Of a stretch of DNA of 64,000 nt, positions 17,569 through 26,354 are shown one piece after another. The position numbers and the translations under genes are program-made. Where the stretch lies: the NCBI GenBank assembly GCA_963516675.1, contig CAUQBH010000001.1, forward strand, positions 172,357-236,356, written 5' to 3'. The DNA comes from JABCPE02 sp963516675 (lineage in GTDB: Bacteria > Bacteroidota > Bacteroidia > Flavobacteriales > Weeksellaceae). Within the stretch, counting starts at the first letter, position 1; every line of letters starts with the position of its first letter. The notes under the pieces were generated by a model. The model had not been told where the DNA came from, did no database searches, and saw only the letters and a list, made by a program, of their open reading frames with translations.

Positions 17569-18951
17569 ATGAATTTCAGAATAGAAAAAGACACTATGGG
17601 AGAAGTGCAGGTCCCAGCCGAAAAATACTGGGGAGCACAGACTGAGCGCTCTAGAAACAATTTTAAAATCGGTGAGGAAGGCTCCATGCCTAGCGAAATC
17701 ATAGAAGCATTTGCATACCTAAAAAAAGCCGCTGCCTATGCCAACTGTGATTTGGGCGTACTTCCTTTGGAAAAGCGAGATTTAATAGCCCAAGTCTGTG
17801 ATGAAATTCTATCTGGAAAACTTTCCGACCAGTTTCCTTTGGTTATCTGGCAGACAGGCTCTGGAACTCAGTCAAACATGAATATAAATGAAGTAATCTC
17901 CAATAGAGCTCATGTCTTAAACGGCGGAACTTTGGGCGAAAAATCTTCTATTCATCCCAATGATGATGTGAATAAATCCCAATCTTCCAACGATACTTTC
18001 CCTACCGCTATGCATATCGCAGCGTACAAAAAATTGGTAAAAAAAACTTTTCCTGCAGTGGAACGACTAAGAGATTCTTTAGCCAAAAAATCTGAAGATT
18101 TCAAAGACATCATCAAAGTAGGAAGAACCCACCTAATGGATGCCACTCCCCTAACTTTAGGACAGGAGTTTTCTGGATATGCAGCACAGCTGGATTACGG
18201 ACTAAAAGCCTTATCAAGCACACTGGAACACCTTCGAGAGCTAGCGCTGGGAGGGACTGCCGTGGGAACAGGGCTAAACGCTCCAAAAAACTACGATACA
18301 AAAGTCGCGAAATACATTTCTGAATTTACTGGGCTTCCGTTCATCACGGCTCCCAATAAATTTGAAGCGCTTGCTGCTCATGATGCTATCGTAGAAAGCC
18401 ACGGCGCACTGAAACAAATCGCGGTTTCATTATTCAAAATAGCACAAGATATCAGAATGATGGCTTCTGGCCCTAGGAGTGGCATTGGAGAAATTTTCAT
18501 CCCAGAAAACGAACCAGGTTCTTCCATCATGCCAGGGAAAGTGAATCCTACTCAGCCAGAGGCAGTTACTATGGTCTGCGCCCAAATTCTTGGAAATGAC
18601 ACCACTATCTCTTTTGCAGGAACGCAAGGACATTTTGAGCTGAATGTTTTCAAACCTGTGATGGCTTACAATTTTCTACAATCGGCGCAGCTTCTCGCGG
18701 ATGCTTGCATCTCGTTTGATGAACACTGCGTATCAGGAATACTTCCTAATGAATTAAAAATCAAGAGTTTATTAGAAAATTCACTAATGCTGGTCACAGC
18801 ACTAAATCCTCACATCGGCTACGAAAATGCCGCAAAAATTGCTAAATCCGCTTATAACAACGGAACAAGCCTAAGAGAAGAGGCTATAAATTCGGGAATG
18901 CTGACTGGCGAAGAGTTTGACAGCTGGGTCAATCCTAAAGATATGATTTAA
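17569..18951 (+). CDS. fumC: Class II fumarate hydratase
   Basis: A 460-residue fumarase of the aspartase/fumarase superfamily, catalysing fumarate to malate in the TCA cycle. Visible landmarks: KDTMGEVQVPAEKYWGAQT at the N terminus, the SGTQSNMN and HPNDDVNKSQSSND active-site loops, KVGRTHLMDATP, and the signature GSSIMPGKVNPTQPE. Length is typical. I use ATG 17569 (MNFRIEKD) rather than the first in-frame codon at 17548, which overlaps the -7 promoter box. Followed by a strong terminator. Confidence 0.97.
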   Translation: MNFRIEKDTMGEVQVPAEKYWGAQTERSRNNFKIGEEGSMPSEIIEAFAYLKKAAAYANCDLGVLPLEKRDLIAQVCDEILSGKLSDQFPLVIWQTGSGTQSNMNINEVISNRAHVLNGGTLGEKSSIHPNDDVNKSQSSNDTFPTAMHIAAYKKLVKKTFPAVERLRDSLAKKSEDFKDIIKVGRTHLMDATPLTLGQEFSGYAAQLDYGLKALSSTLEHLRELALGGTAVGTGLNAPKNYDTKVAKYISEFTGLPFITAPNKFEALAAHDAIVESHGALKQIAVSLFKIAQDIRMMASGPRSGIGEIFIPENEPGSSIMPGKVNPTQPEAVTMVCAQILGNDTTISFAGTQGHFELNVFKPVMAYNFLQSAQLLADACISFDEHCVSGILPNELKIKSLLENSLMLVTALNPHIGYENAAKIAKSAYNNGTSLREEAINSGMLTGEEFDSWVNPKDMI

Positions 18952-18970
18952 GTTTTTTAATTAAACTATA

Positions 18971-19006
18971 AAAAATCCATAAAACCGATTAGTTTTATGG
19001 ATTTTT
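18971..19006. terminator. Bidirectional hairpin terminator after fumC
   Basis: A perfect 15-bp stem AAAAATCCATAAAAC / GTTTTATGGATTTTT with loop CGATTA, between fumC (plus) and the tolC-like gene (minus). Confidence 0.92.
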
Positions 19007-19030
19007 GTTTTAAATATTTTTCTTCCAAAT

Positions 19031-20362
19031 CTATTCTGAAAGTCCGTCCAATGTGCCTTTTGCGTAAAACTCCAGCAGTTTGACTTGGTATAAATAATTG
19101 TATTTCGCCTGTGCTGCCGCACCTTGGGCATTTACATAGTTGTTTCTCGCTGTATTTAGGTCGTAGATGGATGATTTCCCTGCTTGATAGCTCTTTTCCA
19201 TAAAATCTAGCGCCAGTTTTGAGCTTTTCTCGGCTTCTACCGCAGATTTATAAACCTCAAAGTTATTTTCCGCTGTATATTCCGCTTTTTGGATATTTTG
19301 TAAAAGCTCTTGTTTCTGTTGTTGCAGATTGTTTTTGGCTATATCTTCATTTATTTTAGCCTGTTCTACTTGTATTTTTGTAATTCCTTTGTTAAAAATA
19401 GGAATGTTTGCGCTAAGTCCTATTTGCTGACCAAAATTATCCTTATACTGCTGACCGAAATTTCTACCACCATCATTATTAAACGAATTGAAATAAAATG
19501 TCCCAACGCCCGCACTGGCTGTAATGGATGGAAGGAAACCCGTATTTGCTATTTTTGTCTGCATTTCAGAGGCTTTTATCCTCGCTTCCGCTCCCTTTAT
19601 CTGAGGATGCCAGCTGTAAGCCTTTTCCAAAATCTCACTTACCGAAAAATCCGTTTTTTCTACATTTTCTGCTACATCCCAGCCTGCTACATCAAAGTCC
19701 TTGTAATCCTCCAACTGAAGCAGTAAAGCCAATGAAAACAGCGCATTTTTGGTATTTACTTCTGCTGATTTCATGTTTTGGTATTCCCTTGCCATAGAGG
19801 CGTTTGCTTCGGCTAAAACCGTTTGGGAAGTTGTCCCTACTTTGGTGGTTATTTCAGCTTTTTCATAGACTTTCTGCGCATTTTCATAGGCGGATTTATT
19901 GATGTTTTCCACTTCTCTATTCAGCAAAATGTTCAAATACTGCTGGGCTATCTGAAGGGAAATATCGCTTTTTATCCTTTCCAAATCATAGGCGCTGGCT
20001 TCCACCTCGTACTGAGATTTTTGAATTTGTTTTTCCAGTCGGTTTCCGTTGTAGAGAGTCACACTTGCGCCGATGTTCACAGAATTATTAAAATTATCAT
20101 TCCTGCGGTGGTTACCGAAAACATCTTGGTTTTGCCCAAAATTAGCTGTATTGCTCACCGTTGCGGAAACGCTCGGAATACGCTCTTTTTTAGCTGTTTT
20201 TAGATTATTTTCCTGATTGGTTTTTTCCAGTCTGCTCTGTTTGATGTGCAGATTATGCTCAAAAGCATAATGTATACACTCCTGCAATGTCCAATTTTTC
20301 TGAGCATTGACCACAGAAAAAGAAAAGAAAAAAACAAGGAAAATAATTTTATAAATTCTCAT
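19031..20362 (-). CDS. TolC family outer membrane efflux protein
   Basis: A 443-residue outer membrane channel protein. It has a signal peptide (MRIYKIIFLVFFFSFSVVNAQ) and two tandem OEP repeats of long amphipathic helices (for example LTKTNQENNLKTAKKER-like helix at 40-60 and the C-terminal YQAGKSSIYDLNTARNNY), the duplicated helix-strand pattern of TolC trimers. It would give the outer-membrane exit duct for an efflux pump. The divergent ABC/adaptor operon starting at 21915 lacks its own TolC, so the two probably work together. A 98-residue gene ends 4 bp upstream of its start, indicating co-transcription. Confidence 0.92.
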   Translation of the reverse strand: MRIYKIIFLVFFFSFSVVNAQKNWTLQECIHYAFEHNLHIKQSRLEKTNQENNLKTAKKERIPSVSATVSNTANFGQNQDVFGNHRRNDNFNNSVNIGASVTLYNGNRLEKQIQKSQYEVEASAYDLERIKSDISLQIAQQYLNILLNREVENINKSAYENAQKVYEKAEITTKVGTTSQTVLAEANASMAREYQNMKSAEVNTKNALFSLALLLQLEDYKDFDVAGWDVAENVEKTDFSVSEILEKAYSWHPQIKGAEARIKASEMQTKIANTGFLPSITASAGVGTFYFNSFNNDGGRNFGQQYKDNFGQQIGLSANIPIFNKGITKIQVEQAKINEDIAKNNLQQQKQELLQNIQKAEYTAENNFEVYKSAVEAEKSSKLALDFMEKSYQAGKSSIYDLNTARNNYVNAQGAAAQAKYNYLYQVKLLEFYAKGTLDGLSE

Positions 20363-20366
20363 ATTT

Positions 20367-20663
20367 TTATTTTATACTACTCAGTATCAAATCGTTATAA
20401 TGAACCAATTCTGGAATAGCAGCACAGTTCATATTGATGATTTGAACATTATTTTTATCAAGCGTATTGAACAAATCATTCTGCTTATTCATAGGAACGA
20501 ATCCGAAATGATAATATTTCTTTTTATTGTTTTTTATATCATTTTGAGCTTGTTTTTCGTATTCTATGTATTTATCATTATTTTTATTAGATTGATAATA
20601 GGAATAACCTACAAATGAAACAGCTACAACGATTACAGTTAATACAATATATTTTATTTTCAT
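20367..20663 (-). CDS. Small membrane-anchored hypothetical protein (98 aa)
   Basis: A 98-residue protein with an N-terminal hydrophobic segment (about residues 4-22, IKYIVLTVIVVAVSFVGYSYY) and a soluble, Asn/Lys-rich remainder predicted outside the cytoplasm. Two late segments (KKKYYHFGFVP, VQIINMNCAAIPE) look folded. I do not recognise a family. It stops 4 bp before the tolC-like start and lies downstream of two even smaller membrane peptides on the same strand, so all may be one transcript. Confidence 0.7.
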   Translation of the reverse strand: MKIKYIVLTVIVVAVSFVGYSYYQSNKNNDKYIEYEKQAQNDIKNNKKKYYHFGFVPMNKQNDLFNTLDKNNVQIINMNCAAIPELVHYNDLILSSIK

Positions 20664-20689
20664 AATATCATTTTCTAAAATATTTCAGA

Positions 20690-20788
20690 CTAACCTCTTA
20701 TGCTTCGCCCAAAGGACTCTGCAACAGCTCCAAGCACAAAAACTATTACTAAAACCCAGAATATGGTGTATAAAACTTTCTTTTTCAT
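20690..20788 (-). CDS. Small membrane peptide (32 aa)
   Basis: Read by eye: ATG at 20788, TAG ending at 20690. The product begins MKKKVLYTIFWVLVIVFVLG and ends AVAESFGRSIRG: a positively charged start, one transmembrane helix and a short polar tail. It lies 26 bp before the 98-residue gene and 11 bp after the 45-residue gene, all on the minus strand. No family is recognisable at this length; small secreted or regulatory membrane peptide are both possible. Confidence 0.5.
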   Translation of the reverse strand: MKKKVLYTIFWVLVIVFVLGAVAESFGRSIRG

Positions 20789-20799
20789 ATCTTTTTTAA

Positions 20800-20937
20800 T
20801 TATCTATGAAGCAATGCCATCGTTTTTCCTATTTTGTATCCCAAAAAATACAAAAAGAAAACTAGAGCCACTATTTTTGTTATGGTTCGCGGGTTTTTAC
20901 TAATATAAGAAATTAGTTTCTCAAATGTTGCTTCCAT
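20800..20937 (-). CDS. Small membrane peptide (45 aa)
   Basis: Read by eye: ATG at 20937, TAA ending at 20800. The product starts MEATFEKLISYISKNPRT, has one hydrophobic segment (KIVALVFFLYFLGYKIG) and ends TMALLHR. An amphipathic N-terminal helix before a transmembrane helix is seen. It precedes the 32-residue peptide by 11 bp. Function unknown; conservation in relatives would decide whether it is a real gene. Confidence 0.5.
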   Translation of the reverse strand: MEATFEKLISYISKNPRTITKIVALVFFLYFLGYKIGKTMALLHR

Positions 20938-21036
20938 TATTTTATCATTTTTTTCTTGGCTAATATCAGAATTTTTCTTGTAAAAAACTATTTTTTGTCT
21001 AACTTAATTAGTTTTTCACACTTATAATAGAATAAA

Positions 21037-21699
21037 TTATTCAAAATTAATATTAAACATTATCTTCTCATTAGTGGTAGGATTGATAATATTACCATTT
21101 ATGTATTCTATTTTATACTTTTTGTCAATTACATTTAGATGTATTTCTATATAATCTTTTCCTTTTCTATTGAAACCATTAGATGTTTCTGAAAAAGTAA
21201 ATATATGCCGAACCATTCCTTTTCTGTCTAATACAATGTCAAAGTTCATTCTATCAGAAGTATTTTTATTAAATTTCCCTTTTGTATTTTTATTATATAC
21301 CTTGAAATTCCACTGGTCATTTTCATTTTGTATACAATAGAAATCGTTCAAAATACTATTCTTATCCTGAGAAAATGAATAGTAGGTATAGGCGAGATTG
21401 TATATTTGATTAAAAAAATTATACAAAGTCGTTTCTTCTTCCTTTTTTATATTTTCACTAAAATGAATATTATTTAAAAACAAGTCATTTTTATATTCCG
21501 CTTTACCAGTAAAAACTATAGGGTTTTTATCCTCATTACGATGAAAAATTCCACTAAATTTCACACGATAAGATAGATTCAGCTTGTTTTTACTAAGTTT
21601 TTCACGATAGTTCTTTATGTTTTCTAAATTCTCTCTGTCTGATAAAATAACAGAATCTGCTTTTATTTGGCTAAATAAAAGGCTATTGAACATAAGCAA
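21037..21699 (-). CDS. Hypothetical secreted protein with damaged or unusual start
   Basis: An open frame of about 220 residues I do not recognise. The mature part is basic and beta-rich (LSYRVKFSGIFHR, YSFSQDKNSI, MNFDIVLDRKGMVRHIF). The N terminus LLMFNSLLFSQIKADS looks like the second half of a signal peptide, but the frame offers only TTG 21699 or ATG 21693 as start and lacks the basic N-region. An ATG at 21724 opens MKFNVM and then stops; a one-base shift near 21700-21712 would join the two. Either the gene is frameshifted or it uses the short start. It could lead the minus-strand set toward tolC, 99 bp upstream of the 45-residue peptide. Confidence 0.6.
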   Translation of the reverse strand: MLMFNSLLFSQIKADSVILSDRENLENIKNYREKLSKNKLNLSYRVKFSGIFHRNEDKNPIVFTGKAEYKNDLFLNNIHFSENIKKEEETTLYNFFNQIYNLAYTYYSFSQDKNSILNDFYCIQNENDQWNFKVYNKNTKGKFNKNTSDRMNFDIVLDRKGMVRHIFTFSETSNGFNRKGKDYIEIHLNVIDKKYKIEYINGNIINPTTNEKIMFNINFE

Positions 21700-21873
21700 A
21701 AAATTACATTACATTAAATTTCATTTCCTATAAGTTTTAAAAGTTAATAATCGAACTAAAAACACCTAACAAAAAATCTTTATCCACATTTATCTTATCA
21801 AAACAAAGATGAGAAGAGTTTTTATAAAATCCTATTTTTGTATAAATTTAATGAATATTTATCACAAAATTAG

Positions 21874-21881
21874 TAAATTTG
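21874..21881 (+). promoter_or_regulatory. -7 element of the ABC efflux operon
   Basis: TAAATTTG matches TAnnTTTG, 33 bp before the ATPase ATG at 21915. No good TTG at the expected distance. Confidence 0.5.
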
Positions 21882-21914
21882 TCAAAAATGTTGCTGCTGT
21901 TTAAATAAATTCAT

Positions 21915-22604
21915 ATGGTTTTTATTAAAGATTTACAAAAATCCTACGATATCGGAAAATCCAAACTTCATGTTTTGAAGGGAATCAATCTGGATATTTC
22001 AGAAGGCGAGTTCGTGTCCATCATGGGTTCATCAGGTTCTGGAAAATCCACCCTGCTGAACATCATTGGGATTTTGGATCAAAAAGACAGCGGAATCTAC
22101 GAGCTGGACGGCATTCCCATAGAGCACCTCAACGAGGCCAAAGCCGCAGAATACCGCTCTAGGTTTTTAGGATTCGTATTTCAATCGTTTAACCTCATCA
22201 GTTATAAAACTGCTTTGGAAAATGTAGCACTTCCGCTCTATTATCAAAATGTAAACAGAAAAGAACGAAACCAAAGAGCTTTAGATTATCTAGAAAAAGT
22301 AGGACTTGCAGACTGGGCAAACCGCCTGCCGAACGAGCTTTCGGGAGGACAGAAACAAAGAGTAGCCATCGCTAGAGCCCTCATCACTGACCCGAGAATT
22401 ATCCTCGCTGATGAGCCTACAGGAGCTTTGGACAGCAAAACCACTCACGACATTATGAAACTTCTGCAGGAAATCAACAATCAAGGAAAAACCATCATCA
22501 TCGTAACCCACGAACCCGATGTAGCAGCGCAGACAAAAAGAAATGTCTTCCTAAAGGACGGCATCATAGAGAGCGATGAAGTCATAGAACAATTTGTTTT
22601 ATAA
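21915..22604 (+). CDS. ABC transporter ATP-binding protein (MacB/LolD type)
   Basis: A 229-residue ATPase: Walker A GSSGSGKS (residues 38-45), signature LSGGQKQR, Walker B RIILADEP with TGALDSKT, and the switch His in IIVTHEPDVA. The pattern is that of MacB/LolD/YknY ATPases, which power FtsX-type permeases by mechanotransmission rather than classical transport. It starts the operon ATPase-permease-permease-adaptor; spacing to the first permease is 30 bp. Function inferred: export of peptides, drugs or lipoproteins from the periplasmic side through a TolC partner. Confidence 0.93.
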   Translation: MVFIKDLQKSYDIGKSKLHVLKGINLDISEGEFVSIMGSSGSGKSTLLNIIGILDQKDSGIYELDGIPIEHLNEAKAAEYRSRFLGFVFQSFNLISYKTALENVALPLYYQNVNRKERNQRALDYLEKVGLADWANRLPNELSGGQKQRVAIARALITDPRIILADEPTGALDSKTTHDIMKLLQEINNQGKTIIIVTHEPDVAAQTKRNVFLKDGIIESDEVIEQFVL

Positions 22605-22634
22605 ACACATTTTCAAATAAAAACCAACAAAAAA

Positions 22635-23858
22635 ATGTTTGATTTAGACCGCTGGCAGGAGATTTTTAGTTCTATTCGGAGCAATATGCTTCGGACAGTG
22701 CTTTCTGGCTTTACAGTGGCGCTGGGACTTTACATTTTCATTGTTCTTTTTGGAATCGGAACGGGTCTGAAAAACGCCTTTAATGATGGTTTCAGAAGCG
22801 CTCAAAACCTGATTTCCATTTCCTCTGGGCGGACTTCCCTTGCCTATGCTGGACTTCAGGCGGACAGGCTCATTAGTTTTAATAATGATGATTTAGAGGC
22901 AGTTACCACGGAAAACAAAAAAAATATAGAATATTCCTCACCGATATATTCCACCTTTTGGACAGTAAAATACGGCAAAGAAAGCGGCAGCTACGGTATA
23001 AACGGAGCTGGTGAAGAAGAAGTCTACATCAAAAACAGAACAGTTTTGGATGGGCGGTATCTTTCGCCTGCGGATATCAAAGAAAATAGAAATGTAGCAG
23101 TCATCGGTAAAATGGTGCATCGCGACCTCATCAAAAACGGAAATCCCATCGGTAAAGAACTGGATATCAATGGAACTATATTCAAAGTCATCGGTGTTTT
23201 TTCTGATAACCAAGGTGACTGGGCAGAGCGAAGCATCAGTATTCCCATTACCACCATGCAGCAACTTAAAAAAAGTTCTGATACCATTTCTGAAATTTCT
23301 CTAACTTACAATATGGAACTCTCTCCTGATGAGGCGATACAATTCGGAGAGGAACTAAAAAACCAGCTTCAGGAGCGAAAAAAAGTTTCACCAGAGGACG
23401 AACAGGCGATTTGGGTTTTCAATAATGCTGAAAACACCAAAAACGGAACCATGTTCCTGAGCGTCATCATCATCATCGTAGGTTTTATAGGAATCGGGAC
23501 GCTTGTCGCAGGGATTATCGGAATTAGTAATATCATGGTTTACATCGTTAAAGAACGAACACTGGAAATAGGAATACGAAAAGCCATAGGAGCAAGACCC
23601 ATAAGCATCGTGGTGCTTATCTTGCAGGAAAGCATTGTAATTACGGTTTTATCGGGGATTATTGGAGTTATTTTAGGGGTTCTTTCGCTGAGGCTCATTG
23701 GGAATAATTTACGGCAATATTTCATTTTAGACCCAAATGTAGGCTGGGGAGCGATATTTTCAGCATTTGTCTGTTTAGTGATATCAGGGGCGGTAGCAGG
23801 CTTTGTCCCTGCATACCGAGCTTCAAAAATAAAACCAATAGAAGCGCTGAGAGGCTGA
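22635..23858 (+). CDS. ABC transporter permease, FtsX/MacB type (first copy)
   Basis: A 407-residue permease with the MacB membrane layout: one N-terminal helix (about 20-45), a large periplasmic MacB_PCD domain (about 50-260), then three helices within about 275-400 and an ending PAYRASKIKPIEALRG typical of FtsX permeases. It contains VKERTLEIGIRKAIGA, the conserved cytoplasmic coupling motif. Related in sequence to the next gene, so the two likely pair as a heterodimer on one ATPase. Confidence 0.92.
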   Translation: MFDLDRWQEIFSSIRSNMLRTVLSGFTVALGLYIFIVLFGIGTGLKNAFNDGFRSAQNLISISSGRTSLAYAGLQADRLISFNNDDLEAVTTENKKNIEYSSPIYSTFWTVKYGKESGSYGINGAGEEEVYIKNRTVLDGRYLSPADIKENRNVAVIGKMVHRDLIKNGNPIGKELDINGTIFKVIGVFSDNQGDWAERSISIPITTMQQLKKSSDTISEISLTYNMELSPDEAIQFGEELKNQLQERKKVSPEDEQAIWVFNNAENTKNGTMFLSVIIIIVGFIGIGTLVAGIIGISNIMVYIVKERTLEIGIRKAIGARPISIVVLILQESIVITVLSGIIGVILGVLSLRLIGNNLRQYFILDPNVGWGAIFSAFVCLVISGAVAGFVPAYRASKIKPIEALRG

Positions 23859-23884
23859 TGTTAATTCATTAAAAAAGAAGCAAA

Positions 23885-25147
23885 ATGAACATTATTTTCA
23901 AAAAAGATACTTGGCAGGAAATTTATTATTCACTGAGAAATAATAAACTTCGGACTTTCCTTACTATGATTGGCGTAGGCTGGGGAATGTTCCTATATGT
24001 CACGCTTTTAGGGGCAGCCAAGGGAATGGAAAACGGCTTCAACAAGTTATTTTCAAGTTTTGCTACAAATTCCATTTTCCTCTGGGGGCAAGAAACTTCC
24101 ATTCCTTATGATGGCTTCCCAAAGGGCAGAACCATAGACCCGCACCTTTCGGATATAGAATATTTAAAAAAGAAAATTCCTGAAATAGACTACATCGCTC
24201 CACAAAATTCAAAGGGAAATTTTGGATCAGCAGGAGTGCTGATGACCAGAGGAGGGAAAAGCATCACCTACAGCCTAAACGGCGACTACCCTATCGGAAA
24301 TAAAATCTCTGAAAAAAAGCTGATATACGGAAGATACCTAAACGATTCTGATGTCTCCGAAAACAAAAATGTAGTGGTTATTGGTGAACAGATTTACAAA
24401 ACACTTTTCGAGGCAGGGGAAAATCCCATCGGAAAATCCATCAATATAAAAGGCGTGTTTTTCAATGTGATAGGAGTTTTCAGAATGAAAAGAAAAGTGG
24501 GAATAGAGAGCGACCAAACGGCTATAATTCCGCTTTCTACTTTCACACAAATGTTTAACGAAGGCGACAAAGTCGGTGTTTTATCCATTGTTTCTAAACC
24601 CGATGCAGATGTGAGCATCGTGGAAGAAAAAGTAAAATCCGAACTAAAAACCAAATACAGAGTTTCACCCGAAGACACCAATGCTTTTGGAGCTTTTAAC
24701 CTTGGGAAAGAATTTAAGAAACTCACAGGTTTCCTTGACGGCATGCAGCTTCTGACCATCATCGTGGGGACGCTTACCATCATCGCTGGGGTCATTGCGA
24801 TATCCAACATTCTGCTCATCACCGTGAAAGAAAGAACCAAAGAAATAGGAATCCGCCGAGCTTTGGGAGCGAAACCCTCCGAGGTGAGAAACCAAATTTT
24901 ACTGGAAAGTGTAGTGATTACTCTATCCTCTGGTCTGGCTGGATTTATGCTGGGAATGCTGGTTCTGATGCTTTTAAGCCTCGCCACCCAAAACCAAGAT
25001 GATATTCCATTTTACAATCCTACTGTTAATTACGGAAATGTATTCGGAGCAATGGCGATAATGGTTTTCCTCGGACTGATAATAGGCATGATTCCTGCGC
25101 AAAGAGCCATAAGCATCCGCCCGATAGATGCTTTAAGAAGTGAATAA
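23885..25147 (+). CDS. ABC transporter permease, FtsX/MacB type (second copy)
   Basis: A 420-residue paralogue of the preceding permease with the same layout: N-terminal helix, MacB_PCD periplasmic domain, three C-terminal helices, coupling motif VKERTKEIGIRRALGAKPSEV, and the ending PAQRAISIRPIDALRSE. Starts 26 bp after the first permease. Two different half-permeases suggest a heterodimeric transporter; the similarity between them points to an old duplication. No internal damage seen. Confidence 0.92.
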   Translation: MNIIFKKDTWQEIYYSLRNNKLRTFLTMIGVGWGMFLYVTLLGAAKGMENGFNKLFSSFATNSIFLWGQETSIPYDGFPKGRTIDPHLSDIEYLKKKIPEIDYIAPQNSKGNFGSAGVLMTRGGKSITYSLNGDYPIGNKISEKKLIYGRYLNDSDVSENKNVVVIGEQIYKTLFEAGENPIGKSINIKGVFFNVIGVFRMKRKVGIESDQTAIIPLSTFTQMFNEGDKVGVLSIVSKPDADVSIVEEKVKSELKTKYRVSPEDTNAFGAFNLGKEFKKLTGFLDGMQLLTIIVGTLTIIAGVIAISNILLITVKERTKEIGIRRALGAKPSEVRNQILLESVVITLSSGLAGFMLGMLVLMLLSLATQNQDDIPFYNPTVNYGNVFGAMAIMVFLGLIIGMIPAQRAISIRPIDALRSE

Positions 25148-25175
25148 TAAAGTTGAATTTTAAATATAAAAAATA

Positions 25176-26351
25176 ATGAAAAAGATAATTTATGTCATCC
25201 TTGGATTAGTTGCTGTTGCTCTGCTGGGATCAACTGTAATGTATTTGATAAAATCCAATTCTGCCGAAAGTAAGGAATTTCTCACAAGAAAGCCCACTGT
25301 GCAAGACATGGAGGACAAAGTGATGGCGACTGGGAAAATCGTTCCGAAAGAAGAAATAGAAATAAAGCCCAATATTTCTGGGATTATTGACAATATTTTA
25401 GTAAAAGAAGGTGACAAAGTAACAGCTGGACAGCTCATCGCCACGCTGAGAATCGTTCCCAGCGTAGCTGATGTGAACAATGCCCAACAGCAAGTGAGCA
25501 ATGCCCAACTCCAAATAAACAATGCGAGAACCAATCTTGCCAATCAAAAACAGCAGTTTGCGATGCAGGAAAGTCTTTATAAACAAGGCGTTATCTCCAA
25601 ACAAGAGTTTTTAACTTCCCAACAGCAGCTCTACAGCGCCGAACAAAATGTGAAAAATGCCCAACAGCAATTTTCCACTGCACAAAAAAACTTGCAAATC
25701 GCCAGAACTGGCGCTACTCCTGAGCTACAAAGCATGGCTACAACTCAAATTCGTTCCAAAGCGAGCGGCACTGTCCTAGAAGTCCCTGTGAAAATAGGAA
25801 ACCAAGTGATAGAGGCCAATTCCTTCAATGCGGGAACTACCATCTGCTCCATCGCAGACCTAAACTCACTCATTTTTGAAGGAAAAATAGATGAAGCGCA
25901 GGCAGGAAAAATAAAAGAAGGCATGAATATGAATGTAATAATAGGCGCCCTCCAGAACAAGGCTTTCTCTGGGAAAGTGACCCTCATCGCACCAAAAGGG
26001 ACAGAAGAAAGCGGAACTATAAAATTCCCTATAAAAGGCGATGTTTTTAACCCTAATAATGAATACATTCGTGCAGGATTTTCTGCAAATGGAGAAATCA
26101 TTCTCAGTTCGCAGAAAAACGCACTTCTTTTGGACGAATCCCTTATCCAATACGAAAAAGTGAACGGAAAAGATGTTCCTTTTGTGGAAGTAAAACAGGG
26201 TAATGGTTCATTTAAAAAGGCTTTTGTAAAATTAGGAGCGAGTGATGGTATCAATGTACAGGTGCTTTCTGGAATTGATAAAAATTCTGAAATAAAAGTC
26301 TGGAACCCTTCCGACAAAGACAAACAAGAGTTGAAAGAAAAGAATAAATAA
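25176..26351 (+). CDS. Efflux periplasmic adaptor subunit (MacA/HlyD type)
   Basis: A 391-residue membrane fusion protein. One N-terminal anchor helix (residues 3-22), a split lipoyl/barrel-sandwich domain (KPNISGIIDNILVKEGDKVTAG ... RSKASGTVLEVPVKIGNQV, each half seen separately), a Gln/Asn-rich coiled-coil hairpin (about 105-185) that would reach TolC, and beta-barrel domains. It links the inner-membrane permeases with the outer-membrane channel. The co-directional operon (29 bp after the permease) and the divergent tolC-like gene support a MacAB-TolC-like tripartite pump. Confidence 0.92.
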   Translation: MKKIIYVILGLVAVALLGSTVMYLIKSNSAESKEFLTRKPTVQDMEDKVMATGKIVPKEEIEIKPNISGIIDNILVKEGDKVTAGQLIATLRIVPSVADVNNAQQQVSNAQLQINNARTNLANQKQQFAMQESLYKQGVISKQEFLTSQQQLYSAEQNVKNAQQQFSTAQKNLQIARTGATPELQSMATTQIRSKASGTVLEVPVKIGNQVIEANSFNAGTTICSIADLNSLIFEGKIDEAQAGKIKEGMNMNVIIGALQNKAFSGKVTLIAPKGTEESGTIKFPIKGDVFNPNNEYIRAGFSANGEIILSSQKNALLLDESLIQYEKVNGKDVPFVEVKQGNGSFKKAFVKLGASDGINVQVLSGIDKNSEIKVWNPSDKDKQELKEKNK

Positions 26352-26354
26352 AAC

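Noticed and set aside
17502..17702. N-terminal extension of the phosphodiesterase by 67 codons
   Set aside because: It overlaps fumC on the other strand and its own promoter, and only ATG 17501 gives a lipoprotein signal.
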